NCBI GenBank assembly: GCA_913030825.1
Contig: CAJWCU010000030.1
Location: forward strand, 1-33,321
Direction of reading: 5' to 3'
DNA from: an uncultured Rhodospirillaceae bacterium
GTDB taxonomy: Bacteria; Pseudomonadota; Alphaproteobacteria; Rhodospirillales; Casp-alpha2
DNA length: 33,321 bases
Shown: piece after piece, positions 8,251 through 17,559 of the stretch
Layout: every line of letters begins with the position of its first letter
How positions within the stretch are numbered: position 1 is the first letter of the stretch
Position numbers and translations under genes: made by a program
The notes under the pieces: generated by a model
Database searches by the model: none
Told to the model about the DNA's origin: nothing
The model's input: only the letters and a program-made list of their open reading frames with translations

Positions 8251-8508
8251 ATGATGAAAAAGATTATCGCCGCCGCCTTCGTCGCCGCCGTCTTTGCCGG
8301 CTCGGCCGCGCCCGCCTTTGCGTTTCATTGCCCCCGGGACATGAAAGCCATCGACGCGGCCCTGGCCAAGCAACCCAAACTCTCCGCCGATCAGTTGGCC
8401 CAGGTCGCCAAGCTTCGCGCCGAAGGCGAAGCGCTGCATAAGTCGGGCGACCACAAAGGGTCTGTCGACACCCTGAAGAAAGCGATGGAAATCCTGGGCC
8501 TCAACTAG
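8251..8508 (+). CDS. Small exported helical protein of unknown function
   Basis: This is an 85-aa precursor with a clear Sec signal peptide (MMKK, hydrophobic core IIAAAFVAAVFAG, cleavage after APAFA at residue 24). The mature part of about 61 residues starts FHCPRDMKAID, with one cysteine, and continues as amphipathic helix (KQPKLSADQLAQVAKLRAEGE, then a possible TPR-like half ALHKSGDHKGSVDTLKKAMEIL). GGGAGA precedes the ATG. The family looks familiar as a conserved alphaproteobacterial hypothetical protein, but I cannot name a function. It follows the MBL-fold gene by 101 nt and precedes a terminator-like hairpin. Confidence 0.8.
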   Translation: MMKKIIAAAFVAAVFAGSAAPAFAFHCPRDMKAIDAALAKQPKLSADQLAQVAKLRAEGEALHKSGDHKGSVDTLKKAMEILGLN

Positions 8509-8542
8509 GCGGCCGGACGCCACCGCAATTATTCGCAATGGG

Positions 8543-8572
8543 CGGCCCGGTGGGGGAATGCCTGCCGGGCCG
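8543..8572 (+). terminator. Terminator-like hairpin after the small exported protein
   Basis: CGGCCCGG and CCGGGCCG form a perfect 8-bp stem with a 14-nt loop, 34 nt after the stop codon. It is followed by TTTGCTTG, a poor uridine tract, so termination may be partial or Rho-assisted. The remaining bases up to the next gene show no gene. Confidence 0.5.
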
Positions 8573-8759
8573 TTTGCTTGCCGGACCGCACGCTCAAGCC
8601 AATCGGCGCCGCGTCGAGAGGTGCCGTGGAAATATCCCGCGTAACCGGGTAGGGTGATGCGAGCGGCGCGCTCGCCGATGAGGCGCGACATCTTTCCAAA
8701 ACGACACACGTTGCGACGGCCGGTCATTCGGCCTTCCTTGTGCCTCAGTGGAGAACGGG

Positions 8760-9566
8760 ATGCGACTACGAGCCGGCTACGAACTGGTCTATGAATTTCC
8801 CCAGCCGACGCCCGTCATCTTGAACCTGAACATTCATTTTTCAAGGGTCTCGGACCTGGAGGAGGCGGATCATATCCTGATCCATCCCTCCGCCCCCCTG
8901 TCCGGATATCGGGACGGGTTCGGCAATTGGTGCACGCGGTTCGTCGCGCCCCCGGGCCGCACGTCGATTTCCGCCGATTTCGTCATCCGCGACAATGGCG
9001 AGCCCGACCCGATATGCCCCGATGCGGCGCATATCGAGGTCGAGGACCTGCCCGAGGAAGCGCTGCTTTATCTGTTGCCCAGCCGCTTCTGCGACAGCGA
9101 CCGCCTGCTCGATCTCTCCTGGACCCTGTTCGGGCATACCCAGCCGGGCTGGCCCCGGGTCCAGGCCGTCTGCGATTTCGTGCATAACCACATCGTCTTC
9201 GGCTATCTGGACGCCCGGCCGACGCGGACGGCCTCGGAAGCCTATGAGGAACAGCGCGGCGTGTGCCGGGATTTCGCCCACCTGGGCGTCGCGTTCTGCC
9301 GTGCGCTGAACATTCCGGCCCGTTATTGCACCGGGTATATCAGCGAAGTCGGCCGGCCCGAACCGCATCCCGAAGGCGATTTCGCTGCCTGGTTCGAGGC
9401 CTATCTGGGCGGCCAGTGGCATACCTTCGATCCGCGCAACAACACGCCTCGGATCGGGCGGGTGCTGATCGCCCAGGGCCGCGACGCCGCCGACGTCGCC
9501 ATGACCATGACCTTCGGGCCGAACCTGCTGCAGGGCTTCAAGGTCTGGATCAACGAGGTCGATTGA
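8760..9566 (+). CDS. Transglutaminase-like superfamily protein
   Basis: This is a 268-aa soluble protein with an N-terminal beta-rich region and a transglutaminase-core domain. The nucleophile region is RGVCRDFAHLGVAFCRAL with C169, followed by IPARYCTGYI as in papain-like bacterial transglutaminase homologues. The expected catalytic His (HAW) is replaced by A209-A210-W211 in FAAWFEAYL; the only nearby His is H221 in WHTFDPRN, with D224. The function (peptidase, amidase or inactive) is unknown. The ATG was chosen over a GTG four codons upstream because GGAGA lies 6-7 nt before it. It is convergent with the lipoprotein gene, 10 nt apart. Confidence 0.85.
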   Translation: MRLRAGYELVYEFPQPTPVILNLNIHFSRVSDLEEADHILIHPSAPLSGYRDGFGNWCTRFVAPPGRTSISADFVIRDNGEPDPICPDAAHIEVEDLPEEALLYLLPSRFCDSDRLLDLSWTLFGHTQPGWPRVQAVCDFVHNHIVFGYLDARPTRTASEAYEEQRGVCRDFAHLGVAFCRALNIPARYCTGYISEVGRPEPHPEGDFAAWFEAYLGGQWHTFDPRNNTPRIGRVLIAQGRDAADVAMTMTFGPNLLQGFKVWINEVD

Positions 9567-9576
9567 CGGAACCCGG

Positions 9577-9984
9577 TCAGCAGCCGCCCTCGAAAAATTT
9601 GTGAACGTCGCAGGTCTTGCCGCTGGGCGCGCTACAGGTTCCCTGTTCCGGCGTCGCGCCGGATTGCTGGGCCGTGACGGCGTAGGTGCCGCCGGTGATC
9701 GCGCAATAGCGCGCCGCCAGGGTGGCGTAGCCGGTGATCTTGCGCCCGCCTTTGGGGCAGACGCCGCGGAACAGCGCCCATTCCTCGCATTGCCGGTTGT
9801 CTTCGAACAGGCAGACGCCGTAGACCCCGCCGTCGGGCCGTTTCTTCATGGTCAACACACCGCCCTGCTTGATGCAATTGCGCGAGGCCGGGTTGGCGAT
9901 CATGGTCTCCGGGCCCGGTTCGGCGCAGGCGGTGAGGAGGGTGAGCGTCGCGGCCCCAATGACGGCCGATACCAGCGCGCGCAA
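9577..9984 (-). CDS. DUF333-type lipoprotein with two Cys-rich repeats
   Basis: This is a 135-aa precursor. Residues 1-20 form a lipoprotein signal ending in a lipobox (LLTAC, lipidated C20). A DUF333 unit follows (NPASRNCIKQGG, GGVYGVCLFEDNRQCEEWALFRGVC). A second, more divergent copy comes next (ARYCAITGGTY, GTCSAPSGKTCDVHKFFEGGC). The even cysteine content suggests disulfides outside the cytoplasm. DUF333 proteins include putative hemolysin/HslJ-neighbour lipoproteins of unknown role. The start is TTG, four bases after the moaD stop, which suggests translational coupling to moaD. Whether it takes part in the oxidoreductase system or merely rides the transcript is unknown. Confidence 0.78.
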   Translation of the reverse strand: MRALVSAVIGAATLTLLTACAEPGPETMIANPASRNCIKQGGVLTMKKRPDGGVYGVCLFEDNRQCEEWALFRGVCPKGGRKITGYATLAARYCAITGGTYAVTAQQSGATPEQGTCSAPSGKTCDVHKFFEGGC

Positions 9985-9988
9985 AGTC

Positions 9989-10246
9989 TCAGCCGCCCTT
10001 GATGGCGGGAAAGACGGTGACTTCGTCGTCCGGGTTCAGGGGCACTTCGCCCCGGCCAGAGATCGGCACGGCGCCGTCGTTCAAGAGTGTCATATACGCC
10101 TCGCCGATGCCGTCCGGTAGCTTCAGCGCCGTGACCAGATCTTCCAGACTGGCGCCATCCGGTATCTCGACGCGGCCGACCCCGGCATCGTCGAAACCGG
10201 CGGGCGAATACGGCTCCATGGCGATCAGCTTGACCGTCACCTTCAT
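9989..10246 (-). CDS. moaD: MoaD/ThiS-family sulfur carrier linked to the aldehyde oxidoreductase
   Basis: This is an 85-aa beta-grasp protein ending in the IKGG tail. The terminal diglycine is activated to a thiocarboxylate that donates sulfur to the dithiolene of the metal pterin. Landmarks are VKLIAMEPY at the start, the EIPDGASLEDLVTALKLP helix, and PLNPDDEVTVFPAIKGG at the end. The ATG has CAGGAG about 10 nt upstream. It sits 28 nt after the oxidoreductase gene on the same strand; such dedicated MoaD copies typically accompany tungsten enzymes of the AOR family. No MoaE or MoeB gene is in the window, so the rest of cofactor synthesis must be elsewhere. Confidence 0.9.
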   Translation of the reverse strand: MKVTVKLIAMEPYSPAGFDDAGVGRVEIPDGASLEDLVTALKLPDGIGEAYMTLLNDGAVPISGRGEVPLNPDDEVTVFPAIKGG

Positions 10247-10274
10247 CGGCGGGGCCGCTCCTGTTGCATCCGGG

Positions 10275-12104
10275 TCACGCCAGCCCCAGGCGCGACAGCG
10301 TCTGGGTCGTCGGCTCGCCGTCGGGGGTCCAGCCGCGCAGTTCGTAATATTCCGGCAGCATCTTGTCCAATTCGGCGACATGGCCCTTGCCGGCGCCACC
10401 CTTGGCCGGTTCGGTCAGAATGCGTTTCGGCAAGGTGTCGTCGGCGGCGGTGAAACCGGCGGCGTTGTTGAACAGGCGTTCCAGATTGTAGATGCGCTCG
10501 CCCAATTCCAGCAGCCGTTCGACCGACCAGTCGCCGTCACAGGCGGCGTCGATCTGATCGGCGTAGTCGGGGGCCTGCCAGGCGGCCTTGGTAAAGGTAC
10601 AGAGACCCGAGGAATCGATGGCCGCGACGTAGTCCTGACTGTCCTTGACGATCTTGGCCTTGCCGTCCGGTGTGACGCGCTGGAAATCGTCCTGGAAGGG
10701 GGCGGCCTTCAGGTGGCAGGCGCCACGGTTCGACGTCGCATAGCCCAACGCCATGCCCTGCATCGCGCGGGGGTCGTAGCCGGGGAACTCCTGGCCCTTC
10801 ACGACCATGGCGAATTCCGGGCGGCCGTATTTCTGACAGAGGCGCAGCGCCCCCAGGCCAAGGTCCTTGCCGAAGCCCTGGGCCGTGCCGGTGACCTCGG
10901 CCGCCCAACAGAGCGCTTCCGCGTTACCGAAGGAGAAATCGTGGCCTTCGGTGTCGTCCAGGGAGATTGCCCCTTCCTCGAAAAGCTCCATCGCCGCCGC
11001 GACGGTGGCGCCGAAGGAGATGGGGTCCATGCCGTGTTCGTTACAGAGGGCGGAGGCATAGGTCGCGGCCTCCAGATCCTGCACGCCGCACATGGGGCCC
11101 ACGGCATAGGCGCTTTCGTATTCCAGGCCGCCGGTCACGGTCTGATACCGGGCCTTGCCCTTGACCGAGAAATGGTCGGGATCGATCTTGGCCATGCGGC
11201 CACAGCCGATGGAACAGGCGAAACACGCCTTGTTGCCCTGATAGGGGACCTCGCCGTCGGTCTTGCGGGCCGTGTGCTGGGCCTTCACGTTGACGTCGGT
11301 GACGTGTTCGAACTGTACGTCGCGGCAGTTCATGGTCGGCAGCGACCCATGCGCCTGCGTCACGTCCATCATGGCCATGGTGCCCAGGCCCGAATACCGC
11401 GCCCGCGCCGGGCTGGGGTCCAGGATCTTGCGTTTCTCGCGGGTGACTTCCAGGAACCGTTTCGGATCGTTCACCGCGACGCCGGTGGTGCCGCGCACGG
11501 CGACGGCCTTCAACAGTTTCGATCCCATGACGGCGCCGACGCCGGAACGCCCGGCGGCGCGGTCACGGTCATTCATGATACAGGCATAACGCGACAGGCC
11601 TTCGCCGGCGCCGCCGATCGAGGCGATGCGGATCAGCGGGTCCTGATGGCGTTGTTTGATCAGGTCTTCCGTGTCCCAGACCGTCTCGCCCCAAAGGAAG
11701 CCTTCGGCGTCGATCAATTCGGCCTCGCCGTCGACGATCATCAGATAGACCGGCTTCGGCGATTTGCCTTCGACGATCAGCATGTCCCATCCGGCCTGCT
11801 TCAATTCGCCGCCGAACTGCCCGCCCGAGTTGGAGCAGGCGACGGTGCCGGTCAACGGTCCCTTGGTGACGACCGAATACCGCCCCCCGGTCGACGCACA
11901 GGTGCCGGTCAGGGGGCCGGTCACGAAGATCAGCTTGTTGTCGGGGGACAAGGGATCGACCTTGGGGTCGATTTCCTCGTACAGGTATTTGGTGCCGAGA
12001 CCGCGCTGACCCAGGTACAGCTTCACCCAGTCCATGTTCAGCGCTTCCGGGGTACAGGTCCCCTTCGTCAGGTTCACGCGCAGCAATTTACCGTGCCAAG
12101 CCAA
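10275..12104 (-). CDS. aor: Aldehyde ferredoxin oxidoreductase family tungsten/molybdenum enzyme
   Basis: This 609-aa enzyme is of normal length for the family. It binds a bis-pyranopterin metal cofactor and one [4Fe-4S] cluster and interconverts aldehydes (or other reduced carbonyls) and acids using low-potential electrons. The cluster ligands are C294, C297 and C301 (CFACSIGC) plus C502 in DSSGLCTF. Pterin-binding motifs are LTGTCASTGGRYSVVTKGP near the N terminus and NDRDRAAGRSGVGAVMGSK in the middle domain. The start is TTG with GGAGACGG upstream. It is divergent from the first sensor kinase across 209 nt. No ferredoxin or flavoprotein partner gene is adjacent, so the electron carrier is unknown. 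Members acting on aromatic aldehydes or benzoyl-CoA-like substrates exist; substrate unassigned. Confidence 0.94.
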   Translation of the reverse strand: MAWHGKLLRVNLTKGTCTPEALNMDWVKLYLGQRGLGTKYLYEEIDPKVDPLSPDNKLIFVTGPLTGTCASTGGRYSVVTKGPLTGTVACSNSGGQFGGELKQAGWDMLIVEGKSPKPVYLMIVDGEAELIDAEGFLWGETVWDTEDLIKQRHQDPLIRIASIGGAGEGLSRYACIMNDRDRAAGRSGVGAVMGSKLLKAVAVRGTTGVAVNDPKRFLEVTREKRKILDPSPARARYSGLGTMAMMDVTQAHGSLPTMNCRDVQFEHVTDVNVKAQHTARKTDGEVPYQGNKACFACSIGCGRMAKIDPDHFSVKGKARYQTVTGGLEYESAYAVGPMCGVQDLEAATYASALCNEHGMDPISFGATVAAAMELFEEGAISLDDTEGHDFSFGNAEALCWAAEVTGTAQGFGKDLGLGALRLCQKYGRPEFAMVVKGQEFPGYDPRAMQGMALGYATSNRGACHLKAAPFQDDFQRVTPDGKAKIVKDSQDYVAAIDSSGLCTFTKAAWQAPDYADQIDAACDGDWSVERLLELGERIYNLERLFNNAAGFTAADDTLPKRILTEPAKGGAGKGHVAELDKMLPEYYELRGWTPDGEPTTQTLSRLGLA

Positions 12105-12131
12105 TGTCCGTCTCCGTCTGCGGGGGGTTAG

Positions 12132-12143
12132 ATCGTATACAAT
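12132..12143. promoter_or_regulatory. Dyad ATCGTATACAAT between aor and the first sensor kinase
   Basis: This is a near-perfect 12-bp palindrome centred on GTATAC. On the minus strand it reads ATTGTATACGAT, 28 nt before the aor TTG start, and could serve as or overlap the aor -10 element. It matches sites in two other spacers of this window. The remaining 209-nt spacer has no gene. Confidence 0.4.
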
Positions 12144-12313
12144 ATAGGTTTAGAAAATCCGGCGCCTTATGACCAGTGGCAAAGTGGTCGCGGTCGGGTC
12201 ATTCGGCGGGCTTAATCACTATATCCTTCGGCTTATGCTCGGTGGTCGAAAGTTGCGGTATCCTGACCGAACTCCCCAATTTCGGCAGGAAAAAAGAGAA
12301 CGGCGAGCGATAA

Positions 12314-14992
12314 ATGAAGCCGCAAAGTCTGCATCTCTGGGCCTGGATCGCCAATATCACGGGTGCGGCGATGATCGTGGCGCTTATTGCGTTCGGATAC
12401 CATGCGGCCGAGCGCTTCCGCGCCGTCAATGCCCAGTGGCAGGCCTTCACCGAGAATTACGCCCAGATCAACAGCCAGCTGTTCCAGTTGCGCGAGGAAG
12501 TCGGGTATGGCGGGTTCATCCACCATTTCAAGAATTACGTCCTGCGGGGCGAGGAACGCTATCTCGGCAATGCCGTGGCGGATTCCATCGCCATCGACGT
12601 GCTCCTGGGTGACTTGCGCGCCGCCTTGCCGACGCCTGAAGAGCGACAGGCCCTGGATGATATTGCAGCTGTTTTCTATATTTATTTCATGCAGTTGAAG
12701 GTCGCGGAAGCGATGCACCAAAGTGGCAAGTCGGCGTCATTTATCGACGAGATCGTCAACGTTGACGACATGCCGGCGATCGCCGCGTTCAATAAATTGC
12801 AGCAGTTGGTTCAGGAGCGTAGCCAGAAAATTGGTCTTGAGGCCGAGCGGAAAATGTCCGCTGCCATCGGGTTTCTGTCCTTGGGCGGCATTCTGATCGT
12901 TTTCGTGATCTTGGTGACGGTGGTGATCAACATGTTCATTCGCCGCGTCATCGCCGACAACGCCCGGATACAGGCCGCCGACGAGGCGAAATCCGCGTTC
13001 CTCGCCAATATGAGCCATGAAATCCGCACGCCGTTGAACGCCATCGTGGGCCTGACCGGATTGGCCTTGCGGACCGAAATGACGCAACAGCAACGCGACT
13101 ATCTGACCAAGGTCGAAAAATCGTCCCATTCCCTTTTGGGAATCATCAACGACATCCTGGATTTTTCGAAGATTGAGGCCGGGAAACTGCCTATCGAGGA
13201 TATTGCCTTCCGCCTCGACCACGTGCTGGACGATCTGACGACCGTGGTGACCGAACGGATCGGCGCCAAGCCCATCGAACTGGTCTTCCGCATCGATCAG
13301 GAAGTGCCGCTCCACCTGCGCGGCGACCCGCTGCGGCTCAGCCAGGTTTTGATCAACCTGCTGACCAACGCGGTCAAGTTCACGGACCAGGGCGATATTC
13401 TGGTCGAGGTTCGCCTGCGTGACGCGGACCAAGGCAAGGCCCGCCTGTACTTCGAGGTTTCGGATACCGGCATCGGCATGACCGAGGAACAATTGTCCCG
13501 CATGTTCGAATCGTTTAGCCAGGCCGACGTATCTACGTCGCGGCGCTATGGCGGGACGGGGTTGGGTCTGGCGATCTGTAAGAACCTGGTCGAATTGATG
13601 GGGGGCGAGATCGGCGTCCGCAGCACCCCGGGGCGGGGCAGCACGTTCTGGTTCACGGTGGTCCTGGGGCGCGAACTTCTCCCCGCTGCGGAGATTGCCG
13701 CCGGTCGGGCCACGGATCTGCGCGGCCTTCGGGTTCTCGTCGCCGACGACAACGCAACGGCGCGCATGGTCTGCCAGGAAATGCTGACGGCGATGGCGTT
13801 CGAGGTGACGGCCGTGGCGTCGGGCGAGGCGGCCCTGGCGGAACTGCGTAAGGCGAACCGCCCGGGGGGCGCCGCTCCCTATTCCTTGATGCTGATAGAT
13901 TGGGCCATGCCCGGCCTGGACGGGATCGAAACGATCCGCCGCGTCAAGGCCATGGAAGATTTGGCCAAAATGCCGAAGGCGATCGTCCTGACGGCCCTGG
14001 GCCGGGATCAGGTGCGCCGCGTCGCGTCGGAAGCGGGGGCGGCGGCATTCCTGGTCAAGCCGGTCAATCAATCGATTTTGTTCGATACGATCGCGGAGCT
14101 TTACGACGGTTCGGAAATCGCGCCGGAAACGGCCGCCGCGGCATCCGGCGACAGGGGCGGACTTGACGGGGTCCGCGTGCTGCTTGCCGAAGACAACGAG
14201 ATCAATCAACAGGTCGCCGTGGAATTGTTGACCGCCGCCGGGGTCGCGGTGGATATCGCGGGCGACGGCCGCGTGGCGGTCGATATGGTCCGGCAAGGCG
14301 AATACGACGCGGTGCTGATGGATTTGCAGATGCCGGAATTGGACGGCTTTCAGGCGACCCGCGAAATCCGCGAGGACGCCCGGTTCGACGGTCTGCCGAT
14401 TATCGCCATGACGGCCCATGCCTTGAATGAAGAGCGGGAAAATTGCCTGGCCGCGGGCATGAACGACCATGTCGCGAAGCCGATCAACCCAAATGTCCTG
14501 TTCGAGACGCTGACACGGTGGACCGCGACGGCAGGCAAGGCGGAAGCGCCGTCCACCGCGTCCTCGTCTGCTCGGCCCGTGCCCGCGCCCCAAACGGCGG
14601 CCCCGGCACCGATGGAAAAGGCAGCGCCGCCGACCGGGGGATTGCCTGAGAGCCTTGCGGGGATCGACCTGGAAGAGGCGCGCGCGATGCTGCGGGGCAA
14701 CGACGTGTTGCTGGGCCGGTTGCTGTCGGATTTTCATGACAAATACATGGATTACGACGACCGGATCATCGAGGCGCTCGACGCCGGCGACACGGAAACC
14801 GCGATGCGGACGGCCCACTCCCTGAAAGGGGTTAGCGGCAATATCCGCGCGAAACGGGTGTTCGACGCGGCGCGGACGGTCGAAGACGCGTTGCGCACCG
14901 GGGGCGCGAACGGCCACGTTCTTGAAAAAATCGAAGATTTGTCCGTGGCGTTGGGCGAGGTCGAGGAATCCCTCGCGGTGCTCAAGGCCTAG
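12314..14992 (+). CDS. Hybrid sensor histidine kinase (TM-sensor-TM-HisKA-HATPase-REC-REC-HPt)
   Basis: This is an 892-aa inner-membrane phosphorelay protein. One membrane span (about 10-30) and a second (about 188-212, [19 protein letters not shown]) flank an extracytoplasmic domain of about 155 residues with [15 protein letters not shown] (64-78) and VDDMPA (D151-D152). HisKA has the phospho-acceptor H235 ([14 protein letters not shown]), followed by a HATPase with [20 protein letters not shown]. Two receiver domains have D529 ([10 protein letters not shown]) and D670 ([10 protein letters not shown]), and a C-terminal HPt has H835 ([11 protein letters not shown]). The layout supports a full internal relay ending on the HPt, which would pass phosphate to a separate regulator. 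The sensor region matches that of the third kinase in the island but not the second. The ligand is unknown. Confidence 0.93.
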   Translation: MKPQSLHLWAWIANITGAAMIVALIAFGYHAAERFRAVNAQWQAFTENYAQINSQLFQLREEVGYGGFIHHFKNYVLRGEERYLGNAVADSIAIDVLLGDLRAALPTPEERQALDDIAAVFYIYFMQLKVAEAMHQSGKSASFIDEIVNVDDMPAIAAFNKLQQLVQERSQKIGLEAERKMSAAIGFLSLGGILIVFVILVTVVINMFIRRVIADNARIQAADEAKSAFLANMSHEIRTPLNAIVGLTGLALRTEMTQQQRDYLTKVEKSSHSLLGIINDILDFSKIEAGKLPIEDIAFRLDHVLDDLTTVVTERIGAKPIELVFRIDQEVPLHLRGDPLRLSQVLINLLTNAVKFTDQGDILVEVRLRDADQGKARLYFEVSDTGIGMTEEQLSRMFESFSQADVSTSRRYGGTGLGLAICKNLVELMGGEIGVRSTPGRGSTFWFTVVLGRELLPAAEIAAGRATDLRGLRVLVADDNATARMVCQEMLTAMAFEVTAVASGEAALAELRKANRPGGAAPYSLMLIDWAMPGLDGIETIRRVKAMEDLAKMPKAIVLTALGRDQVRRVASEAGAAAFLVKPVNQSILFDTIAELYDGSEIAPETAAAASGDRGGLDGVRVLLAEDNEINQQVAVELLTAAGVAVDIAGDGRVAVDMVRQGEYDAVLMDLQMPELDGFQATREIREDARFDGLPIIAMTAHALNEERENCLAAGMNDHVAKPINPNVLFETLTRWTATAGKAEAPSTASSSARPVPAPQTAAPAPMEKAAPPTGGLPESLAGIDLEEARAMLRGNDVLLGRLLSDFHDKYMDYDDRIIEALDAGDTETAMRTAHSLKGVSGNIRAKRVFDAARTVEDALRTGGANGHVLEKIEDLSVALGEVEESLAVLKA

Positions 14993-15069
14993 GCGCAAGA
15001 TCGTCCGCCTCCGTGAAACTGGCTTGGAAATTGCTATGTCGGCAATAACCAGGTGAGTTGGGTGTCAAA

Positions 15070-17526
15070 ATGACAGAGACGGCGAAGATTCAGAGTCTGA
15101 CCGGAAAGGGGCGGTTTCGCCGCTTTTTCGACAGCCCGTTTTTCGGGGCGGCCATCTATACCCTGCCGGATAAAAAATGGACCATCGTCAACGATACGTT
15201 CTGCGATCTCATGGACTACAGCCGCGAGGAACTGTCCGATCTGACCTGGGTCGATTTGACGCATCCGGACGATGTGGCGGCGAACATTCGGCTGTTTGAA
15301 AAGGCGTTGTCCGAGGGCGGTGCCGACACCTATTCGATGGAGAAGCGTTTCATCCGCAAGGACGGCAGCATTCTTTTCGCCGTGATCTTCGCGATGTGCG
15401 TCCGGCGCTCTGACGGCACGCCCCATTACAACATCCTCCTGGTGCAGGATATCTCCGCGCGAAAGGCGGCGGAGGCCGAGGTCGTCAAGCTGAACCGGGA
15501 ATTGGAGGCGCGGGTCGAACAGCGGACCCGCGAACTGGCGGAAAGCGAAGCCCGCATCCAGGCCATCGTCGACAACGTGGTCGACGGCATCATCACGATC
15601 ACCGCCGACGGCGTCGTTCAGTCGGTCAACCCGGCGACCGAGATGATTTTCGGCGACCGCGCCGACGATCTGGTCGGCGCCGGCCTTCATGAATTGCTGG
15701 CCGCGCCGGACAACGGCGATGACGGGCGCGGAGCTGTCGAGGCGATCCTGGCCGATCGGGCCGCCGACAATGACGGTCGGGCGCAGGAATTGACCGGTCT
15801 GCGCCGGTCGGGCGAGGCGTTTCCCCTGGAATTGGCGCTGTCCGAAGTGCGCACGGATCACGACCGGTTCTTCGTCGGGATCATCCGCGACATCACCCAG
15901 CGCAAGCAGGCCGAGGAAGAAATCAACAAGGCGCGCCGCGCGGCGGAAGAGGCGAGCGAGGCCAAAAGCGCCTTCCTCGCCAATATGAGCCACGAAATCC
16001 GCACGCCGCTGAACGCCATGATCGGGTTGACCCATTTGACCCTGACCACGGCGCTTTCCGAAAAACAGCAGGATTATCTGACGAATATCTCAGGTGCCTC
16101 CAAGACCCTGCTGGCCCTGGTCGACGATATTCTGGATTTCTCCAAGGTCGAAGCCGGGCAGTTGGAGATCGAAGCCCTGCCGTTCCGTCTTGACGAGGTC
16201 ATGTCGACGACCGAGGCGATGATGCGTGTGCGCGTGGCGGAAAAGCCCATCGACCTGACCTTCGACGTCGCGCCGGACGTGCCGCTCGACCTGATCGGCG
16301 ACCCCCTGCGGCTTGGCCAGGTTCTGAGCAATCTGACGACCAATGCCCTGAAGTTCACGTCGAAAGGCCGGGTCGACGTTCGCGTCGCCTTGGCGGGTTC
16401 CGATGACGAGGCCGTCCGTCTGCGCGTTACCGTGGCCGACACGGGCATCGGGATCGATGCCGACGCACGGGCCAAGTTGTTCCGCCCGTTCACTCAGGCC
16501 GATATCTCGACGACCCGCAAGTTCGGCGGGACGGGCCTGGGGCTGGCGATTTCGCAGAACCTGGTTCAATTGATGGGCGGTTCGATCGGCGTCGACAGCG
16601 CCCCCGGATGGGGCAGCACGTTCTGGTTCACCGCGCAATTCGGCCGGGCGCAAAAGACCGTCGCGCACCGGGACCGGGAAATGAACCTTCCACAGGGCGT
16701 GCGGATTTTGGTGGTCGACGACAACGATATCAACCGTCAGATCGCCCGCGAGATGCTGATCGCCGAGGGGGCCCGGGTCGATCTGGCGGAAAATGGCGTT
16801 CAGGCCGTCGACAAGGTCATGGATGGCGGGTTCGACGCCGTTCTGATGGATCTGCAGATGCCCGAAATGGATGGATACGAAGCGACCCGGCGCATTCGGG
16901 CCGAGGACCGGTTCAAGGATTTGCCGATCGTCGCGATGACGGCGCACGCCCTGGCCGCCGAACGGGACAAGTGCCTTGCCGTCGGCATGAACGAACACCT
17001 AACGAAGCCCATCGATCCGGCGCGGGTAACCAGTGTGCTCGCCGGTCTGGTCAGCGCCCGGAAGAGTGCCGCGCCGCCGCCCTGTGCCGATCCCGTGGCC
17101 GCGCGCAGAGAGGCGCCGGCGAACCGCCCGGCGCCGACCGGCGCGCCGGCAATGACGGCCTTGCCCGACACGATCACCGGGTTCGACCTGTCGGCCGCGC
17201 GGGCCATGGTGCGCAACAACGACGCCCTGCTGTGCCGGTTGCTGGGCGATTTCCATGCCAAGTACATGGACTATGGAAAGACCATCGCCGCCGCGTTGCG
17301 GGCCGGCGATGTCGAAACCGCCGAACGCACGGCGCATTCCTTGAAAGGCGTCAGCGGCAATATCCATGCGGAGCGGGTTTACCGGGCGGCGGCGGCCCTG
17401 AACGACGCCTTGCGGACGGAACCCCAAGGCGGTCAGGTGCCGGCGATGGTCGATGACCTTTCCGATGCCTTGAAGGAAGTCGAGGGGGCGCTGGGCCAGG
17501 TGTTGAGCGCCGCCGAGGGGTCTTAA
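15070..17526 (+). CDS. Soluble PAS-PAS hybrid histidine kinase with REC and HPt
   Basis: This is an 818-aa cytosolic hybrid kinase without membrane spans. Two PAS domains (about 18-130 and 155-280, the first with YTLPDKKWTIVNDTFCDLMD, the second with NPATEMIFGDRADDLVGA) are joined by a helical linker. HisKA has H308 ([14 protein letters not shown]); then come a HATPase, a receiver with D594 (MDLQMPEMDG), and an HPt with H756 ([11 protein letters not shown]). The HPt and kinase core closely resemble the upstream kinase, so the pair arose by duplication with a swapped input end. The ATG was preferred to an upstream TTG because AGGTGAG lies before it, although spacing is long. No haem or flavin ligand can be assigned in the PAS domains by eye. 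Confidence 0.92.
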   Translation: MTETAKIQSLTGKGRFRRFFDSPFFGAAIYTLPDKKWTIVNDTFCDLMDYSREELSDLTWVDLTHPDDVAANIRLFEKALSEGGADTYSMEKRFIRKDGSILFAVIFAMCVRRSDGTPHYNILLVQDISARKAAEAEVVKLNRELEARVEQRTRELAESEARIQAIVDNVVDGIITITADGVVQSVNPATEMIFGDRADDLVGAGLHELLAAPDNGDDGRGAVEAILADRAADNDGRAQELTGLRRSGEAFPLELALSEVRTDHDRFFVGIIRDITQRKQAEEEINKARRAAEEASEAKSAFLANMSHEIRTPLNAMIGLTHLTLTTALSEKQQDYLTNISGASKTLLALVDDILDFSKVEAGQLEIEALPFRLDEVMSTTEAMMRVRVAEKPIDLTFDVAPDVPLDLIGDPLRLGQVLSNLTTNALKFTSKGRVDVRVALAGSDDEAVRLRVTVADTGIGIDADARAKLFRPFTQADISTTRKFGGTGLGLAISQNLVQLMGGSIGVDSAPGWGSTFWFTAQFGRAQKTVAHRDREMNLPQGVRILVVDDNDINRQIAREMLIAEGARVDLAENGVQAVDKVMDGGFDAVLMDLQMPEMDGYEATRRIRAEDRFKDLPIVAMTAHALAAERDKCLAVGMNEHLTKPIDPARVTSVLAGLVSARKSAAPPPCADPVAARREAPANRPAPTGAPAMTALPDTITGFDLSAARAMVRNNDALLCRLLGDFHAKYMDYGKTIAAALRAGDVETAERTAHSLKGVSGNIHAERVYRAAAALNDALRTEPQGGQVPAMVDDLSDALKEVEGALGQVLSAAEGS

Positions 17527-17559
17527 ACCCAAACGGAACCGGTTTGTGCATCAGGACGG

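Noticed and set aside
9999-12131. A 710-codon plus-strand frame opposite the aldehyde oxidoreductase gene
   Set aside because: It is an antisense shadow. The minus strand encodes a protein with all cofactor motifs, while this frame has none and no ribosome-binding site.
12737-14998. A 753-codon minus-strand frame opposite the first hybrid kinase
   Set aside because: It is an antisense shadow with low-complexity His/Arg/Gln-rich sequence and no start signal.
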